A stretch of 64,000 nt of DNA from Membranipora membranacea (taxonomy: Eukaryota; Bryozoa; Gymnolaemata; Cheilostomatida; Membraniporidae). The position numbers were made by a program, and so were the translations under genes. The notes below the pieces were generated by a model. It made no database searches. It saw only the letters and a program-made list of their open reading frames with translations, and was not told the DNA's origin. Below, in pieces: positions 36,019-48,440 of this stretch; position 1 is the stretch's first letter, and every line of letters starts with the position of its first letter. The DNA is taken from positions 6,262,001 through 6,326,000 of the forward strand of contig OU612075.1 of NCBI GenBank assembly GCA_914767715.1. Direction: 5' to 3'.

Positions 36019-36446
36019 TAAGCTTATTCGCCTGTCAATAAACGCCTGTTGTCAAGGCGACCACATTATTTACTAGGCGTGCATTCAGGCGAATGAAATG
36101 GCACTAAAAATTATTTTAAGCCAATAATAGAGGCGACCAAGTCTGATGAGAACAGCTTTACAACAGCGATTCGAATAAACACATCAATCACAATTTTACC
36201 ATGTTTGTTTTTGAGTAGTGGCTGGTGACCTTGACTTCTTTGCTGCTGTCCTGTTATCATAACCTTGACGCCTAGAATTAAATCTGATAGCCACTTGTTA
36301 GGCATGCTATTATTAAGGGGTCCAAAATTAACTCAAGCAGGTTTTATCACGGCCAGGTTTTATTGAGTGCCTCTCCTTCAATAAATGCCTATAAATCATT
36401 TATTGATTTATTATCTTGGAAGTGTATTAACCAGCGAATAAGCTTA
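36019..36446. mobile_element. TA-flanked TIR element, copy in unit 1
   Basis: The inverted ends are TAAGCTTATTCGC (36019-36031) and GCGAATAAGCTTA (36434-36446). Internal sub-repeats include CAATAAACGCC near the left end and its degenerate complement near 36375. A small minus-strand frame (36305-36111) has no transposase motif. TA at the flanks and this end type would fit a pogo/Tc1-like MITE, but that is inference. Confidence 0.6.
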
Positions 36447-36918
36447 ATAGTATCCTAAAACATTTGAAAAATCTATCGATCAGAAAAAAAAAATTTTTTT
36501 ATGCATAGAATCTGATGGTCAAAATGGTTATACTCCAGACAACCAACCTGCTAGTTTCATTTAACTCCAATCAGATGATCTGTGACATTGTCAAAGTATC
36601 ATCTACTAATCAAAACTTCGACTCAGTATACTTCTATAGATGTCTTATAGTGATATAGTGTTTGGGGCCGAGACTGCTTTTTACAACATCAGATTCTCAC
36701 ACTAAACAATATACTTACTTTACTTTTACCACAGAGACCTGATTTTTCTATGTTTTTACCATTTACCAGTGCCAGTGTCTACACCAAATTTCACGGCTTG
36801 TTTGCCAGTGATTGTAATAAATCCATCCAACATAGGGTAGGGTAAAACCAGTCAAACGCATGTCAGCCTTACAGTTCCAATCAAAGTTTGATAACTGAAC
36901 AAACTATTTCACTTAGAA

Positions 36919-39390
36919 CTAATGGATGCTAGTAATGTCCATGCCAGACAAATCATCCTGATGACGATGATATCTTTGTCCAGTGTTGGAGGTTCCTTCA
37001 CGGCAGCAGGAGCAGCAGGAATGGAGGCGGCAACAAAATAGTGACAGGAGATCTTTCTAAAAAGAAAATTGATAAAAATGATGATATAAAATCAATATGA
37101 TGTATCCCTGTCGATGGACGGTGCCTTAAAGTAGATTTTCAATCAACCAATATCAAAAATTGGCATATTTATTTATTTATTTGTTTCAAGATGTTTTCTA
37201 GAAAGCTTACAGATAACAGAGTAGTTAAAAAGTAAATTGTTGACCACTACACAGAGTTAAATACCAAAAAAAAGGGGTTATATAAATAAATGACGATGTT
37301 CTAGAAATGGGAAAGTAAGTTATATATGGCTTTATAGAAAAAGAAAATGAAATATATATATATATTAAAAATTGAAATTGTGCAGCAGATTTAAGAGAGC
37401 TGTTTTGCCAAAATGTGTCCTAAAGGAGGGTTTTATTACTGAATATTTACTGTTAAGGGAGCGTTGGTGTTTATTGGACTTTTACACCAGGCAAAAAAAT
37501 GTGCTTTGTTGATGCTTCATTTTTGAATATTTTCTTATGTGTTAATTCGTGAAATAGTTAATGTCTTCTACATATTTTTAGGGTGGGTAGGTTTATGAGT
37601 GATCTACCAGTTGTGACAGAAAACTTTTTAGGTACAGACATAATGATTCTGATTGCTTTATTCTGAACTTTTTCAATTGTGTCGGATGTTTTATGAATTA
37701 TTTTATCTGTGTACTAATCTTAACAGACTCCATGAATCCGATGCAAAGTGTGATAGTATAGGCAAATAGACTGGACATCTCTATATTGAGTAGAAACTCA
37801 TCACTTCCTGTGCCGATGTGAATCATATTTGATTCGCATGAGAGAGAAAGAATTATAACTGTCTATTGTTTTAGTGAATGAACGCAGTTTTGATGTAAAA
37901 GTCGATAATGTAATACTGGGGAATGCTTTTTTTTACTTCTCAATTTCCTTTAAATACACATTTAACATTCCACTCACCCTGAAGTCTAGATCAAATATGG
38001 TGTACACCACAAATGGACTGATGAAGTTAACAGAGAACAGTATGTCGAGAGTAATGAATACAATATTATCATCTTCGTATGATATAACTGGATATAAATC
38101 CTCAAGCAGAAAATATATCCATGTTGGTGCCCACGTGAGAAATGTGACAATAGCTAGCGTGAAGAACATCTGCACTTCCTGAAAAAAGGAAAAAAAACAA
38201 GCAGCTTTACTCCATGTGCGGAATGGACCAGTGGAAAAACAACAGGTTACTGGTATTTGCACAACAGTTGCTGAGAATGGTACCCGGGTCAGATGATTTG
38301 GTCAGATAAAATTTGATAGATCAATTGCTTTCTAAAGCGTGGTGCCATATGACATAAATTGCAAGAGTTTGGACCTTTGGAAACAACAAGTTGCAACATT
38401 TCCGCATTTGAACCACATATATCTTGTCAAGGCGCATTCTCAGAAGTCTGTCGGCGTCAGAATTCTGAGATTGTTGCAAGACAGCTGTGCAATGTGGTAC
38501 TTTAGAAAAGTTAATTGTGATCCATGGAGGTAAGATACCGGCTGAATTAACATGTACATTTTATATTTGGACCAACAGTTTAATTAAATCTTAGATATTT
38601 TGAAATCAATTGTGAACCACAATCTTACAAGTTGTAAGATTATTGCATGACCATCAAAAAGGTGCATTCCATAACAGTTGTCAAACAATGTCTTAATGGT
38701 GTCTCAGTTGCTTTCAGAAAATGCCCATATGCTTAGTTTTCATTAAAGTCTTTGTCTTTTGTTATATCACCGTCGGGTGTTGATGCTCCTCTATAATGAT
38801 TTACAGCTCGTCTGTACGGTGTTAGGTAGAGCAGTAGCCGAACCTTTTTGGAATAAATATGCATAAACTCTGCATTTGATCCATGAATCCATGTGGTGCA
38901 ATGCATTGAAAACTCATATGGTAATAGTTTGGAAAATAATTTTAGTATTTGGATAGTCAATTATAGCATTTTCTGCCTGTTATGCGGACAATTTGGCAGA
39001 ATTTTTCATGAGTTTTGTCACTAATATTAAGATATATAAACATTCAAACCTCAAATGGTGCAGACTCTGAATCAAATTTCATTTTTATCCTAACATAAGC
39101 AGTTTTCAAGATAACCCTCTTTCAGCAGGATTTTCCTATGCGGCGTGGGTTAAAAGTACCAAACTCGAGAGAGGACAACTCCGAAATGAGGCATAAATAA
39201 GAGCTCAGAAAACTGCCTATTGTATTAAAGCTGCTATCAAGCTTGCTGCCAACAGATAAGAAATCAAGCTTAGGTTCTTTCCTTGCTGGTAGCAATCTCT
39301 TCTGTAGAACGACATGATGGTAGCGATGAATATGATCCCAAGTAAGAACGTAGTCCAATCGATTGCTGTGAGAGCGCTTTCTTTATCCAT
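36919..39390 (-). pseudogene. GPCR copy C, TM3-TM5 missing
   Basis: The Cys-rich last exon (37056-36919, with SCCSCC and ending DITSIH) and the TM6-TM7 exon (38178-37978: EVQMFFTLAIVTFLTWAPTW ... NFISPFVVYTIFDLDFR) are intact with correct splice sites. The first exon is only a piece, 39390-39222, from ATG through TM1 to the start of TM2. It matches copy A and carries TGG where copy A has TGA. TM3-TM5 are absent between 38895 and 39221. A LINE fragment lies in intron 2. The locus is a chimera and cannot make a seven-span receptor. Confidence 0.8.
37140..37800 (-). mobile_element. LINE RT C-terminal fragment in GPCR C intron 2
   Basis: Minus-strand translation near 37700-37570 gives DTIEKVQNKAIRIIMSVPKK, then TGRSLINLPTL, typical of the region after the RT domain in CR1/Jockey-type LINEs. 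It is 5'-truncated with stops. It is also present in unit 2, so it predates the duplication. Confidence 0.65.
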
Positions 39391-40214
39391 TCTTATAGTA
39401 CTGTCGCTGCTACGAGTGGAAGTGTGAAATGTTGAACTACTTATGAACTAATGAAAGGAAATTCTGATTACTTGTCTTTTGTATGGATTATGTCAGCACA
39501 CCGTGACCATGCCTTCTTATGGATTCAAAAATCACTTCAACCATGCACAACGCTGGTGTAAAGTTATATCACAGGATTCAAGGGGGCATCAACTGCTGTG
39601 CGAGCTGTAATTGTTATCTCCATCCTTATAAACACGACGTTATAAATGTTTCTTGTGCTCTGCCTAGTAAACTTGATATGTCGGTAACAATGATGCTATG
39701 TAAAATGATGTTTTCTTATGATCTAGTTCTGTACTCTGAATCTCTTATTAGCCTACTGACAATGTCTGCTTGTTTTAAAAATCCTGCCTATTCATCTGAA
39801 CAGCAAGCATCAACCATTCCTGCCTAGTACCAGTGCGATATTGAAATGATTTCTGAATGTGAAGTTTTACTCGATTGAGTTTCAATGATGTGCGAGTCAC
39901 GCATCATCCTATAATCATATAAATCTCATTAAGATCATTTTAAGCAACACATTAATAAAGTTTCAAGCCAAAAGCTAATATATAACTCCATCAAATGTAA
40001 TAATTGAATTGGTAGGTAGAATATTATGTTGCTGTGACAACCTTTAAAGTGGTCATGCTTTGGTGATATTAAGTATTCCTCAAAGAATTTGTGGGTTTTG
40101 GTACCACCACCCTGATATTTTGCTGTCAAAATCTGTAAACCAAGACCAATAAAAAATAATGTTTCCCTTCTCGCTTATTCGTACAGCTTTTTTCCTCATT
40201 CCTGGCTAAATAAC

Positions 40215-40595
40215 TGTGTAAATTTTTGACGGATGATATAAATTTGACTTATCTTTTTAATCTTTTTTGATAATATATCAAGTTACAATGCTTAAATTCA
40301 GTAAGCTAAACTACTAATACATGGTACTCAGAATATTTTGACTATTTAAACCACTGCTGCCACAGCGGGGCTTTGCCCAGCATAGCCACCAGTCAAAGAT
40401 TTAAATAGAGAGTTTTGGCATCAAAACATATTGCCAGTAGCTTTAAATGGAGTTATATGAGCTCTCAAAATGTAGGGAGTATCTTCTTCCCCAGCCATCC
40501 ACCATTAGTGTTGACTAATGTTGTTGTTGACCAATCAGGTGCCTTTAAAATTTAGCTGAGATCCTAATAAAAATGTTGGATCTCAGCTAGATTTT
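40215..40595. mobile_element. 381-bp segment present only in unit 2, foldback type
   Basis: Unit 1 reads AAATAAC|AGAGGCACCTG at 35690/35691, while unit 2 has 381 bp between the same flanks. Arms 40531-40564 and 40578-40611 form a 34-bp hairpin (CCAATCAGGTGCC ... GGCACCTGATTGG). The inverted relation continues farther out (AAACCACTGCT near 40347 against AGCAGTGGTTT near 40630). One arm therefore lies in the segment and the other in shared sequence, so deletion from unit 1 is likelier than insertion into unit 2. Confidence 0.65.
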
Positions 40596-40923
40596 AGAGG
40601 CACCTGATTGGCAAAGCCCAGCTGTGTAAGCAGTGGTTTGAGTGTGTAGCAAACGTCTCAGAGCTCTCAGTGTAGTCCTTGATCTAGGTATTTGTATCTA
40701 TGGCGTGTGTAAGCTTCCTGCACCAACCTGACCAAACATCTATTCAGACCCTACTGACGCTAAAATCAATTCCAAATGTTGGCTCATTAATTCCATATTT
40801 TCAGGATAAAGTGCTTTCTTGGATAAACTTATAAAGATATTTGCCAGAAATAATCCAATAATATGTATGTAAGTATTCAGCAGCATGAAAGACAGAAAAT
40901 TTGAAGAATGGGATAAAAAATAA

Positions 40924-41351
40924 TAAGCTTGTTCGCCTGTCAATAAACGTCTGTTGTCAAGGCGACCACATTATTTACTAGGCGTGCATTCAGGCGAATG
41001 AAATGGCACTAAAAATTATTTTAAGCCAATAATAGAGGCGACCAAGTCTGATGAGAACAGCTTTACAACAGCGATTCGAATAAACACATCAATCACAATT
41101 TTACCATGTTTGTTTTTGAGTAGTGGCTGGTGACCTTGACTTCTTTGCTGCTGTCCTGTTATCATAACCTTGACGCCTAGAATTAAATCTGATAGCCACT
41201 TGTTAGGCATGCTATTATTAAGGGGTCCAAAATTAACTCAAGCAGGTTTTATCACGGCCAGGTTTTATTGAGTGCCTCTCCTTCAATAAATGCCTATAAA
41301 TCATTTATTGATTTATTATCTGCGAAGTGTATTAACCAGCGAATAAGCTTA
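40924..41351. mobile_element. TA-flanked TIR element, copy in unit 2
   Basis: Counterpart of 36019-36446. The left end has TAAGCTTGTTCGC, one substitution from the unit 1 end. Confidence 0.6.
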
Positions 41352-41822
41352 ATAGTATCCTAAAACATTTGAAAAATCTATCGATCAGAAAAAAAAAAAA
41401 TTTTATGCATAGAATCTGATGGTCAAAATGGTTATACTCCAGACAACCAACCTGCTAGTTTCATTTAACTCCAATCAGATGATCTGTGACATTGTCAAAG
41501 TATCATCTACTAATCAAAACTTCGACTCAGTATACTTCTATAGATGTCTTATAGTGATATAGTGTTTGGGGCCGAGATTGCTTTTTACAACATCAGATTC
41601 TCACACTAAACAATATACTTACTTTACTTTTACCACAGAGACCTGATTTTTCTATGTTTTTACCATTTACCAGTGCCAGTGTCTACACCAAATTTCACGG
41701 CTTGTTTGCCAGTGATTGTAATAAATCCATCCAACATAGGGTAGGGTAAAACCAGTCAAACGCATGTCAGCCTTACAGTTCCAATCAAAGTTTGATAACT
41801 GAACAAACTATTTCACTTAGAA

Positions 41823-44288
41823 CTAATGGATGCTAGTAATGTCCATGCCAGACAAATCATCCTGATGACGATGATACCTTTGTCCAGTGTTGGAGGTTCC
41901 TTCACGGCAGCAGGAGCAGCAGGAACGGAGGCGGCAACAAAATAGTGACAGGAGATCTTTCTAAAAAGAAAATTGATAAAAATGATGATATAAAATCAAT
42001 ATGATGTATCCCTGTCGATGGACGGTGCCTTAAAGTAGATTTTCAATCAACCAATATCAAAAATTGGCATATTTATTTATTTATTTGTTTCAAGATGTTT
42101 TCTAGAAAGCTTACAGATAACAGAGTAGTTAAAAAGTAAATTGTTGACCACTACACAGAGTTAAATACCAAAAAAAAGGGGTTATATAAATAAATGACGA
42201 TGTTCTAGAAATGGGAAAGTAAGTTATATATGGCTTTATAGAAAAAGAAAATGAAATATATATATATTAAAAATTGAAATTGTGCAGCAGATTTAAGAGA
42301 GCTGTTTTGCCAAAATGTGTCCTAAAGGAGGGTTTTATTACTGAATATTTACTGTTAAGGGAGCGTTGGTGTTTATTGGACTTTTACACCAGGCAAAAAA
42401 ATGTGCTTTGTTGATGCTTCATTTTTGAATATTTTCTTACGTGTTAATTCGTGAAATAGTTAATGTCTTCTACATATTTTTAGGGTGGGTAAGTTTATGA
42501 GTGATCTACCAGTTGTGACAGAAAACTTTTTAGGTACAGACATAATGATTCTGATTGCTTTATTCTGAACTTTTTCAATTGTGTCGGATGTTTTATGAAT
42601 TATTTTATCTGTGTACTAATCTTAACAGACTCCATGAATCCGATGCAAAGTGTGATAGTATAGGCAAGTAGACTGGACATCTCTATATTGAGTAGAAACT
42701 CATCACTTCCTGTGCCGATGTGAATCATATTTGATTCGCATGAGAGAGAAAGAATTATAACTGTCTATTGTTTTAGTGAATGAACGCAGTTTTGATGTAA
42801 AAGTTGATAATGTAATACTGGGGAATGCTTTTTTTTAATTTTCAATATCCTTTAAATAGACATTTACTATTCCACTCACCCTGAAGTCTTGTTCAAAGAT
42901 GGCGTACACCACAAATGGACTGATGAAGTTAACAGAGAACAGTATGTCGAGAGTAATGAATACAATATTATCATCTTCGTATGATATAACTGGATATAAA
43001 TCCTCAAGCAGAAAATATATCCATGTTGGTGTCCACGTGAGAAATGTGACAATAGCTAGCGTGAAGAACATCTGCACTTCCTGAAAAAAGGAAAAAAAAC
43101 AAGCAGTTTTACTCCATGTGCGGAATGGACCAGTGGAAAAACAACAGGTTACTGGTATTTGCACAACAGTTGCTGAGAATGGTACCCGGGTCAGATGATT
43201 CGGTTAGATTAAATTTGATAGATCAATTGCTTTCTAAAGCGTGGTGCCATATGACATAAATTGCAAGAGTTTGGACCTTTGGAAGGTCTTGCAACAAGTT
43301 GCAACATTTCCGCATTTGAACCACATATATCTTGTCAAGGCGCATTCTCAGAAGTCTGTCGGCGTCAGAATTCTGAGATTGTTGCTGGACAGCTGTGCAA
43401 TGCGGTGCTGTAGAAAAGTTAATTGTGATCCATGGAGGTAAGATACCGGCTGAATTAACCTGTACCTTTTATATTTGGACCAACAGTTTAACTAAATCTT
43501 AGATATTTTGAAATCAATTGTGAACCACAATCTTACAAGTTGTAAGATTATTGCATGACCATCAAAAAGGTGCATTCCATAACAGTTGTCAAACAATGTC
43601 TTAATGGTGTCTCAGTTGCTTTCAGAAAATGCCCATATGCTTAGTTTTCATTAAAGTCTTTGTCTTTTGTTATATCACCGTCGGGAGTTGATGCTCCTCT
43701 ATAGTGATTTACAGTGATAGGTAGAGCAGTAGTCGAACCTTTTTGGAATAAATATGCATAAACTCTGCATTTGATCCATGAATCCATGTGGTGCAATGTG
43801 GCCAATCCTGAAATTGACTTGTTTTGAAGTAGATCATAAGTACATAGTATAGTTTGATAACCTACCTTCTTCTTACGTTGCATAAGATGCTGGTTTTCAG
43901 TTGATTCACAAATTCTGCAGGCTTTAGCATACATAGCTACTGAGAGGACCAGAATGCATAGAGCAGGTACAAGGTACAAGATGAAAACAACCCAATACGA
44001 GATTATAGAGTTACCCCCATAAATTATTTCGTAGTCATCTTGGCAGTTGTGTCCGTCGTATCGCCTATGTAGCAGTGTCTCACAGCTCGAAAGAATAGCT
44101 AGGATCCACGTTGCAATCAGCACAACAAAGCGCGATACTTTGCTGTGAGTTACATTTAGGGAAAATGAAATCAATGTTCTTTCCAAAGTGATGGCAGCAA
44201 TTGCATATGGAATGGCGAAATACAAAATCACATAGAGAAGGGAGATGATTTGACACTGAACTACTCCGTCACTTGGACTTGTATCATC
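41823..44288 (-). pseudogene. GPCR copy D, 5'-truncated (no TM1-TM2)
   Basis: The last exon 41960-41823 and TM6-TM7 exon 43080-42880 (ending YAIFEQDFR) are intact. The first exon, donor at 43865, is open from 44288 to 43866: SPSDGVVQCQIISLLYVILY (TM3 start), LERTLISF, ATWILAILSSCETLL (TM4), CQDDYEIIYGGNS (ECL2) and LYLVPALCILVLSVAMYAKA (TM5). At 44291-44289 an in-frame TAG ends similarity and TM1-TM2 are missing. The break coincides with the end of a dispersed repeat (44293-44463). Except for the missing 5' part all motifs are sound, so the loss looks recent. Confidence 0.8.
42050..42700 (-). mobile_element. LINE RT C-terminal fragment in GPCR D intron 2
   Basis: Duplicated counterpart of 37140-37800, nearly identical, with a two-unit-shorter TA microsatellite near 42258. 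Confidence 0.65.
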
Positions 44289-44292
44289 CTAG

Positions 44293-44463
44293 CCTATAAA
44301 GTAATTTTAAAACTTACACCAGCATGTTTATCGCTTACATTCATCAAACTTGGGGCTAATGAAAACCAGTCACAAGATGTCGATTCATTTAGATTGTGCC
44401 ATGACTCTTCACTTTTTTCTGGCAGAACTCATCAATGTAAATGAAAATAGATGCTATAAAAAG
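44293..44463. repeat. Dispersed repeat, copy 1
   Basis: CCTATAAAGTAATTTTAA, TTCATCAAACTTGGGG, CACAAGATGT, TTTAGATTGTGCCATGACTC and TCAATGTAAATGAAAATAGA match 47304-47470 closely. Confidence 0.85.
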
Positions 44464-45694
44464 CAAAAAAATAATTCATAAAATGGGTTCAACTGCAATT
44501 GCAATTCAATTGAATCTGTTCTTCGGAGATGTGTGAAATTGAAAATCAAATAAAACCAAATATATTATCTGATGTTAAGAGCAGGGTCATGATTGTACCT
44601 CTTCGCCCATCATGTATTCTGTCTGAATACCATTCATACTAATAGTAACTCCTCCGCCAGCAACTAATTCTTCCAACGAATTTGAAAATAATGCACAAAT
44701 TTAGTTGTCAGACTCAGATTGCACACAGAGTTTGTGGATTGGATCAGATAGTTGTGTTCTCACAATAAAAGAAGAGATAACTCCTACTGTATTCCGGCCA
44801 GTGGTCTGTCATGACAGAGTTGCATTCCGTGGGTTATTTCTCATTTATTATCTCATAGTAGCTCTAATAGTATTATGAATGGACAGGACAATTTTGTAAT
44901 TTTACGTTTGTAAAACGTCAAGATACACTTCCTTGGCCGTAAAAATTACAAACCCTGCATTAATACTTTATAAAATGTCTTATCATCCATTCAGTTTGCA
45001 AGAGAAATATAGTAATATGCATGCTAGCAAGCTTTGTGGCACCAGTGTGTAAAAAGTAAAATTACCAAAGGAGGAGGAGTATTGTCATGTGATTTAAATT
45101 ATTTTCTTTACAATAGGCTCAATTGAGTTGTCCAAGATTGATTCCTAATGATGTGATACCTAGATTATTGTGAGATGTGGATTGTGAAAACACTTCCCAC
45201 TGAGAACTGTATGATATTTAGATTACATCATTCAAGTCAGTGATTGGGATTATTCTGTCACTTCTCAATTGTTGGTGAGCACAACTTGCAAAACTTGAAA
45301 ATAAAAACTACATAAATATGGTCTTAGTTATCAGTGTGATTATCACTCACCTGGCCTCTGTGCTGAATGTGATATGAGACGCGATCATAAGAGCCCTGGG
45401 CACTACTAATACCAATATGCCCACAACACCACAGATAGTAAGTACTGCTCTTATAAAGCTGCAATCTTTCCTGTTTTTCCTGTATGGTTCGGTTTGGTTT
45501 GAGCACTTTCTGTTGAAATGTTTTGCACCTGAACTGCTGAGTTGGCTGTTCCCTGTTCAGTTTGGTATCGCTGCGCGGTCACACAGTATCAATGTTATCG
45601 TAATCGTAATCGTTTATTCTACATTCTGTTATCATGGGGATGATAAAAATTGAATGTTTGCAAAAAAATAAGACTTTTGATGAGACTAAAAATA
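44464..45694. other. No recognisable gene
   Basis: No exon or repeat recognised. A short TCGTAATCGT-type repeat lies near 45597-45615. Confidence 0.35.
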
Positions 45695-46150
45695 TCACTC
45701 TACATACACAAATCTGTTGTTATAAAATGACATGAAAAATTGCTGCTTAGTTGTGCGACATCTCTTAGGCAAATATGGATATGATGCGCGAGAGGATGTT
45801 CGTTGGCTAGTGTTTAAAATAATTCGATAGTGATGTGGATGGGTTGCATTGTGTAAAATCTTACTAAAATGGGCTGAGGCTAGATGGAACAAAAAGTCAT
45901 TGAGTAGTGGGATATCTAGTGATTCAAGCCTTTCTTCGTAGTTAAACTCAGGTAAAATTATTCTAGTTGCATATCTTTGTATGCTTTCAAGGCGTTGCTT
46001 ATTAAAATCAGATAAAACAGTATACCAGGCAGGGGCAGCATAACAAATTAATGAACGTACATTGCTAGAGCTTGCAAATCCTGGGAGCACCATCATAATC
46101 CACAAGTTCACAGAGAGAAGCCAAGAAATCTGAAATATGTGGCACCAAGC
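45695..46150 (-). mobile_element. LINE RT C-terminal fragment
   Basis: The minus frame reads LICYAAPAWYTVLSDFNKQR, then LESIQRYATRIILP and FNYEERLESLDIP, characteristic of the region after the reverse transcriptase of CR1/L2/Jockey-like LINEs. It is related to, but distinct from, the one at 54600-56669. It is 5'-truncated. Confidence 0.75.
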
Positions 46151-47303
46151 TCCATTACATATATGATATAGATAACTGTACGTATGAATTTAAAAAGGTT
46201 TCTCAGTGACTTATATGGTCTCCTCGTTATCTCCTCCTACATTTCTAAATATAAGAATCTATCAACAATTAACTGAAAGTTATTGCCCAGGCTTGGTGGA
46301 TGAATTACCATTTAATTCACGAAATGAATGCAAAAAGTCATGAATTTCATAAAAAAAATGATGAAACAATTGCAAAAAGTTCTCTTTGAACGAGATGAAT
46401 CAATTAAAACACATTTCTACAAATGCTAGCAGCGTCAAATTTTCTGTGTGACCTCGTTGTCACGATGCCAATTGATGAATAGAATAGGGTCACTCTATGG
46501 CATTTTCCCTTCATATTCGATATTCAAATAACCATAGTATAAATTGGTATGGTATGTTCCTATGAGCATAAATTTTATTGCTATGACCCTTTGTCAACGG
46601 CAATTGTCTAAAGTTAGGTGGAGTCTCAAATGTCCGTTCATGTAGATAAAACACTTTTTTCCGGACAACAATATAATGTTTTTGCCTAATTAAAAAACAA
46701 ATGATGAGGGGCTTGGAAAATATATTGGCAGAGTTGTTAGTATGGTTCAAAACATATTGGCCAATCCTAGCAATGATACAGCAGGTTGCGAGTTGTCTTC
46801 TCACACAATGAAAAGATTATCTGACAGCATCACAAATCAACACATCAGTGCTCACAGAGGACTCACTTAACAACTTTGCTCTCTTTGCTCTCCCTCAACA
46901 CTTGCTGCCTCTTTTAGAATAGTTGCCAAAACAATAAACAATAAATTCTATACCAATCAAGGTATAAGTCCATTATCTAATATTTCATCATAATATATGT
47001 TTTTGGTGCAGGCTAAAACTGATTAGGAGAATTTTAGCTATATTTCTCCTGAGGCAGTGACTTAAAATAAACCACCAGATGAGATTTTTGATGACGCACA
47101 CCAAGTGGCAGTTAAATTTAGATTCAGCTTAGTATAGATGAAGCTGGGTAGTTATGGAATCATTACCCTTGATATTTTGGATTTGATTGAATATTAATTT
47201 GATACTGACGTCAGTATAATTCATGAAGAAACTCATCAAATTTTGGTGACATTGTGTACAGTCATTTAATCTAACATTATTAATCAATGAAAATACTCTA
47301 ATC
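46151..47303. other. No recognisable gene
   Basis: An open minus frame (46804-46511) has no motif I know. No repeat structure was seen. Confidence 0.35.
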
Positions 47304-47470
47304 CTATAAAGTAATTTTAATTCTTACACCAGCATGCAAATCCGTTTACATTCATCAAACTTGGGGGTAATGAAAACCAATCACAAGATGTGGATTCATT
47401 TAGATTGTGCCATGACTCTTCACTTTTTTCTGGCAGATCTCATCAATGTAAATGAAAATAGATGCTATAA
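47304..47470. repeat. Dispersed repeat, copy 2
   Basis: Second copy of the 44293-44463 sequence, in the same orientation. Confidence 0.85.
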
Positions 47471-47710
47471 TAAGCATTTTGAAGGTTTCCATGATAATTC
47501 TGAAAATCGTGCACTCAATATCCTGGTACAAGCGTTTGAATGGAGGAAATTGCTTGCTGTTTCGTGAAATTGATTTTTCAGTATCATTTGGAAATCTTGT
47601 TAACTGTCAAGCAGCAAACAAATCAAGAAATTATAAGTCTCTCTTATTTATAGATATCAACAAAAAGACATGACAAGCAAGAGATAAATGATAAGCCTAT
47701 TATGTTTTGG

Positions 47711-47773
47711 TAGCCTTGTTCACACATCCACAGTTTGTGGTTTTGTGGCCGCGTGGCCGCATGAACAAGGCTA
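47711..47773. mobile_element. 63-bp foldback MITE
   Basis: TAGCCTTGTTCA (47711-47722) and TGAACAAGGCTA (47762-47773) are perfect inverted ends. TGTTTTGG flanks on both sides, left directly and right after AA/A. Confidence 0.65.
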
Positions 47774-48318
47774 ATGTTTTGGGGCAAGTAAACTTTGATC
47801 TCCCACCAATCCTCTATGAAGGATGACCATGTCGCTCACTTTAATATAAGACCTGGCGACTGGTATATATCATCATCTTGGCTATCTTATGCACAACATA
47901 TCACAAGTTCCTATATGAGACGCTATCTCATCATATTACTAACTATGGTTCTGCTCTACACTATCTCAAATCTCAAGTCGTAGTCTTTCTGTGTTGTCAT
48001 TTCTGTGCTATAAATTGCATACACCATCGCTTTTGAAGAATGATGTTGAAGTTGCAAGAGGTTTGTAAGCCACCAATCTTTCATTATTCACACCATGTCA
48101 TATTGGTGGATATTGATCAGTAACTGATGGAAGACAGTTGCAGGAATCGAGTTCATGCCTGTAAATTGACATTCAGGGGACAAATAAAATTGCTCAATAT
48201 ATGCATGGCAGGCTCCCAATGTGTCGTACATTGAGATATTACCCCTACTAAAGCTCCGCCCCATTTTTGTCAATCCGTCACTACACAATTGTTTCCATCT
48301 TTGATTAGTATTTTGACA

Positions 48319-48328
48319 AATATATAAG
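48319..48328 (+). promoter_or_regulatory. TATA box of the CCP gene
   Basis: AATATATAAG lies about 115 bp upstream of the start codon at 48441, and TTGTCAGTGG about 20 bp downstream is a plausible initiator. The 5' UTR would be about 90-100 bp. Confidence 0.55.
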
Positions 48329-48440
48329 CCGCTCGCTTGTCAGTGGTTAGCCAAACAAATCTTACTGGGGGTTCAAGCAAGAAGGATAGCTACAAACTTG
48401 ATTATCATTTGATTTGTTCGCCTTCAATCAGAGCTGAAGA

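Larger units (their letters stand above)
35056..39583. repeat. Tandem duplication unit 1
   Basis: From 35056 (the first coding bases and promoter side of GPCR B) to about 38894 the sequence matches unit 2 (39584 to about 43798) closely. The minus-strand frames at 36111-36305 and 41016-41210 encode identical 64-residue peptides. The remaining 38895-39583 has a different origin: 39222-39580 matches the 5' end and upstream flank of GPCR copy A (31190-31535). Confidence 0.9.
39584..44288. repeat. Tandem duplication unit 2
   Basis: Begins at 39584 with the first coding bases of a GPCR-B-like gene (GGCATCAACTGCTGTGCGAG), abutting copy-A-like sequence, and follows unit 1 to about 43798. It differs by a 381-bp segment (40215-40595) absent from unit 1, a few indels and scattered substitutions. 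To the right of 43799 it carries a GPCR first exon that unit 1 lacks. Confidence 0.9.

Noticed and set aside
36111-36305. Transposase fragment
   Set aside because: The identical 64-residue frame occurs in both duplication units only because of recent duplication; it has no DDE or DNA-binding motif.
46511-46804. 97-codon minus-strand ORF as a gene
   Set aside because: No motif, no splice sites and no neighbouring exons.
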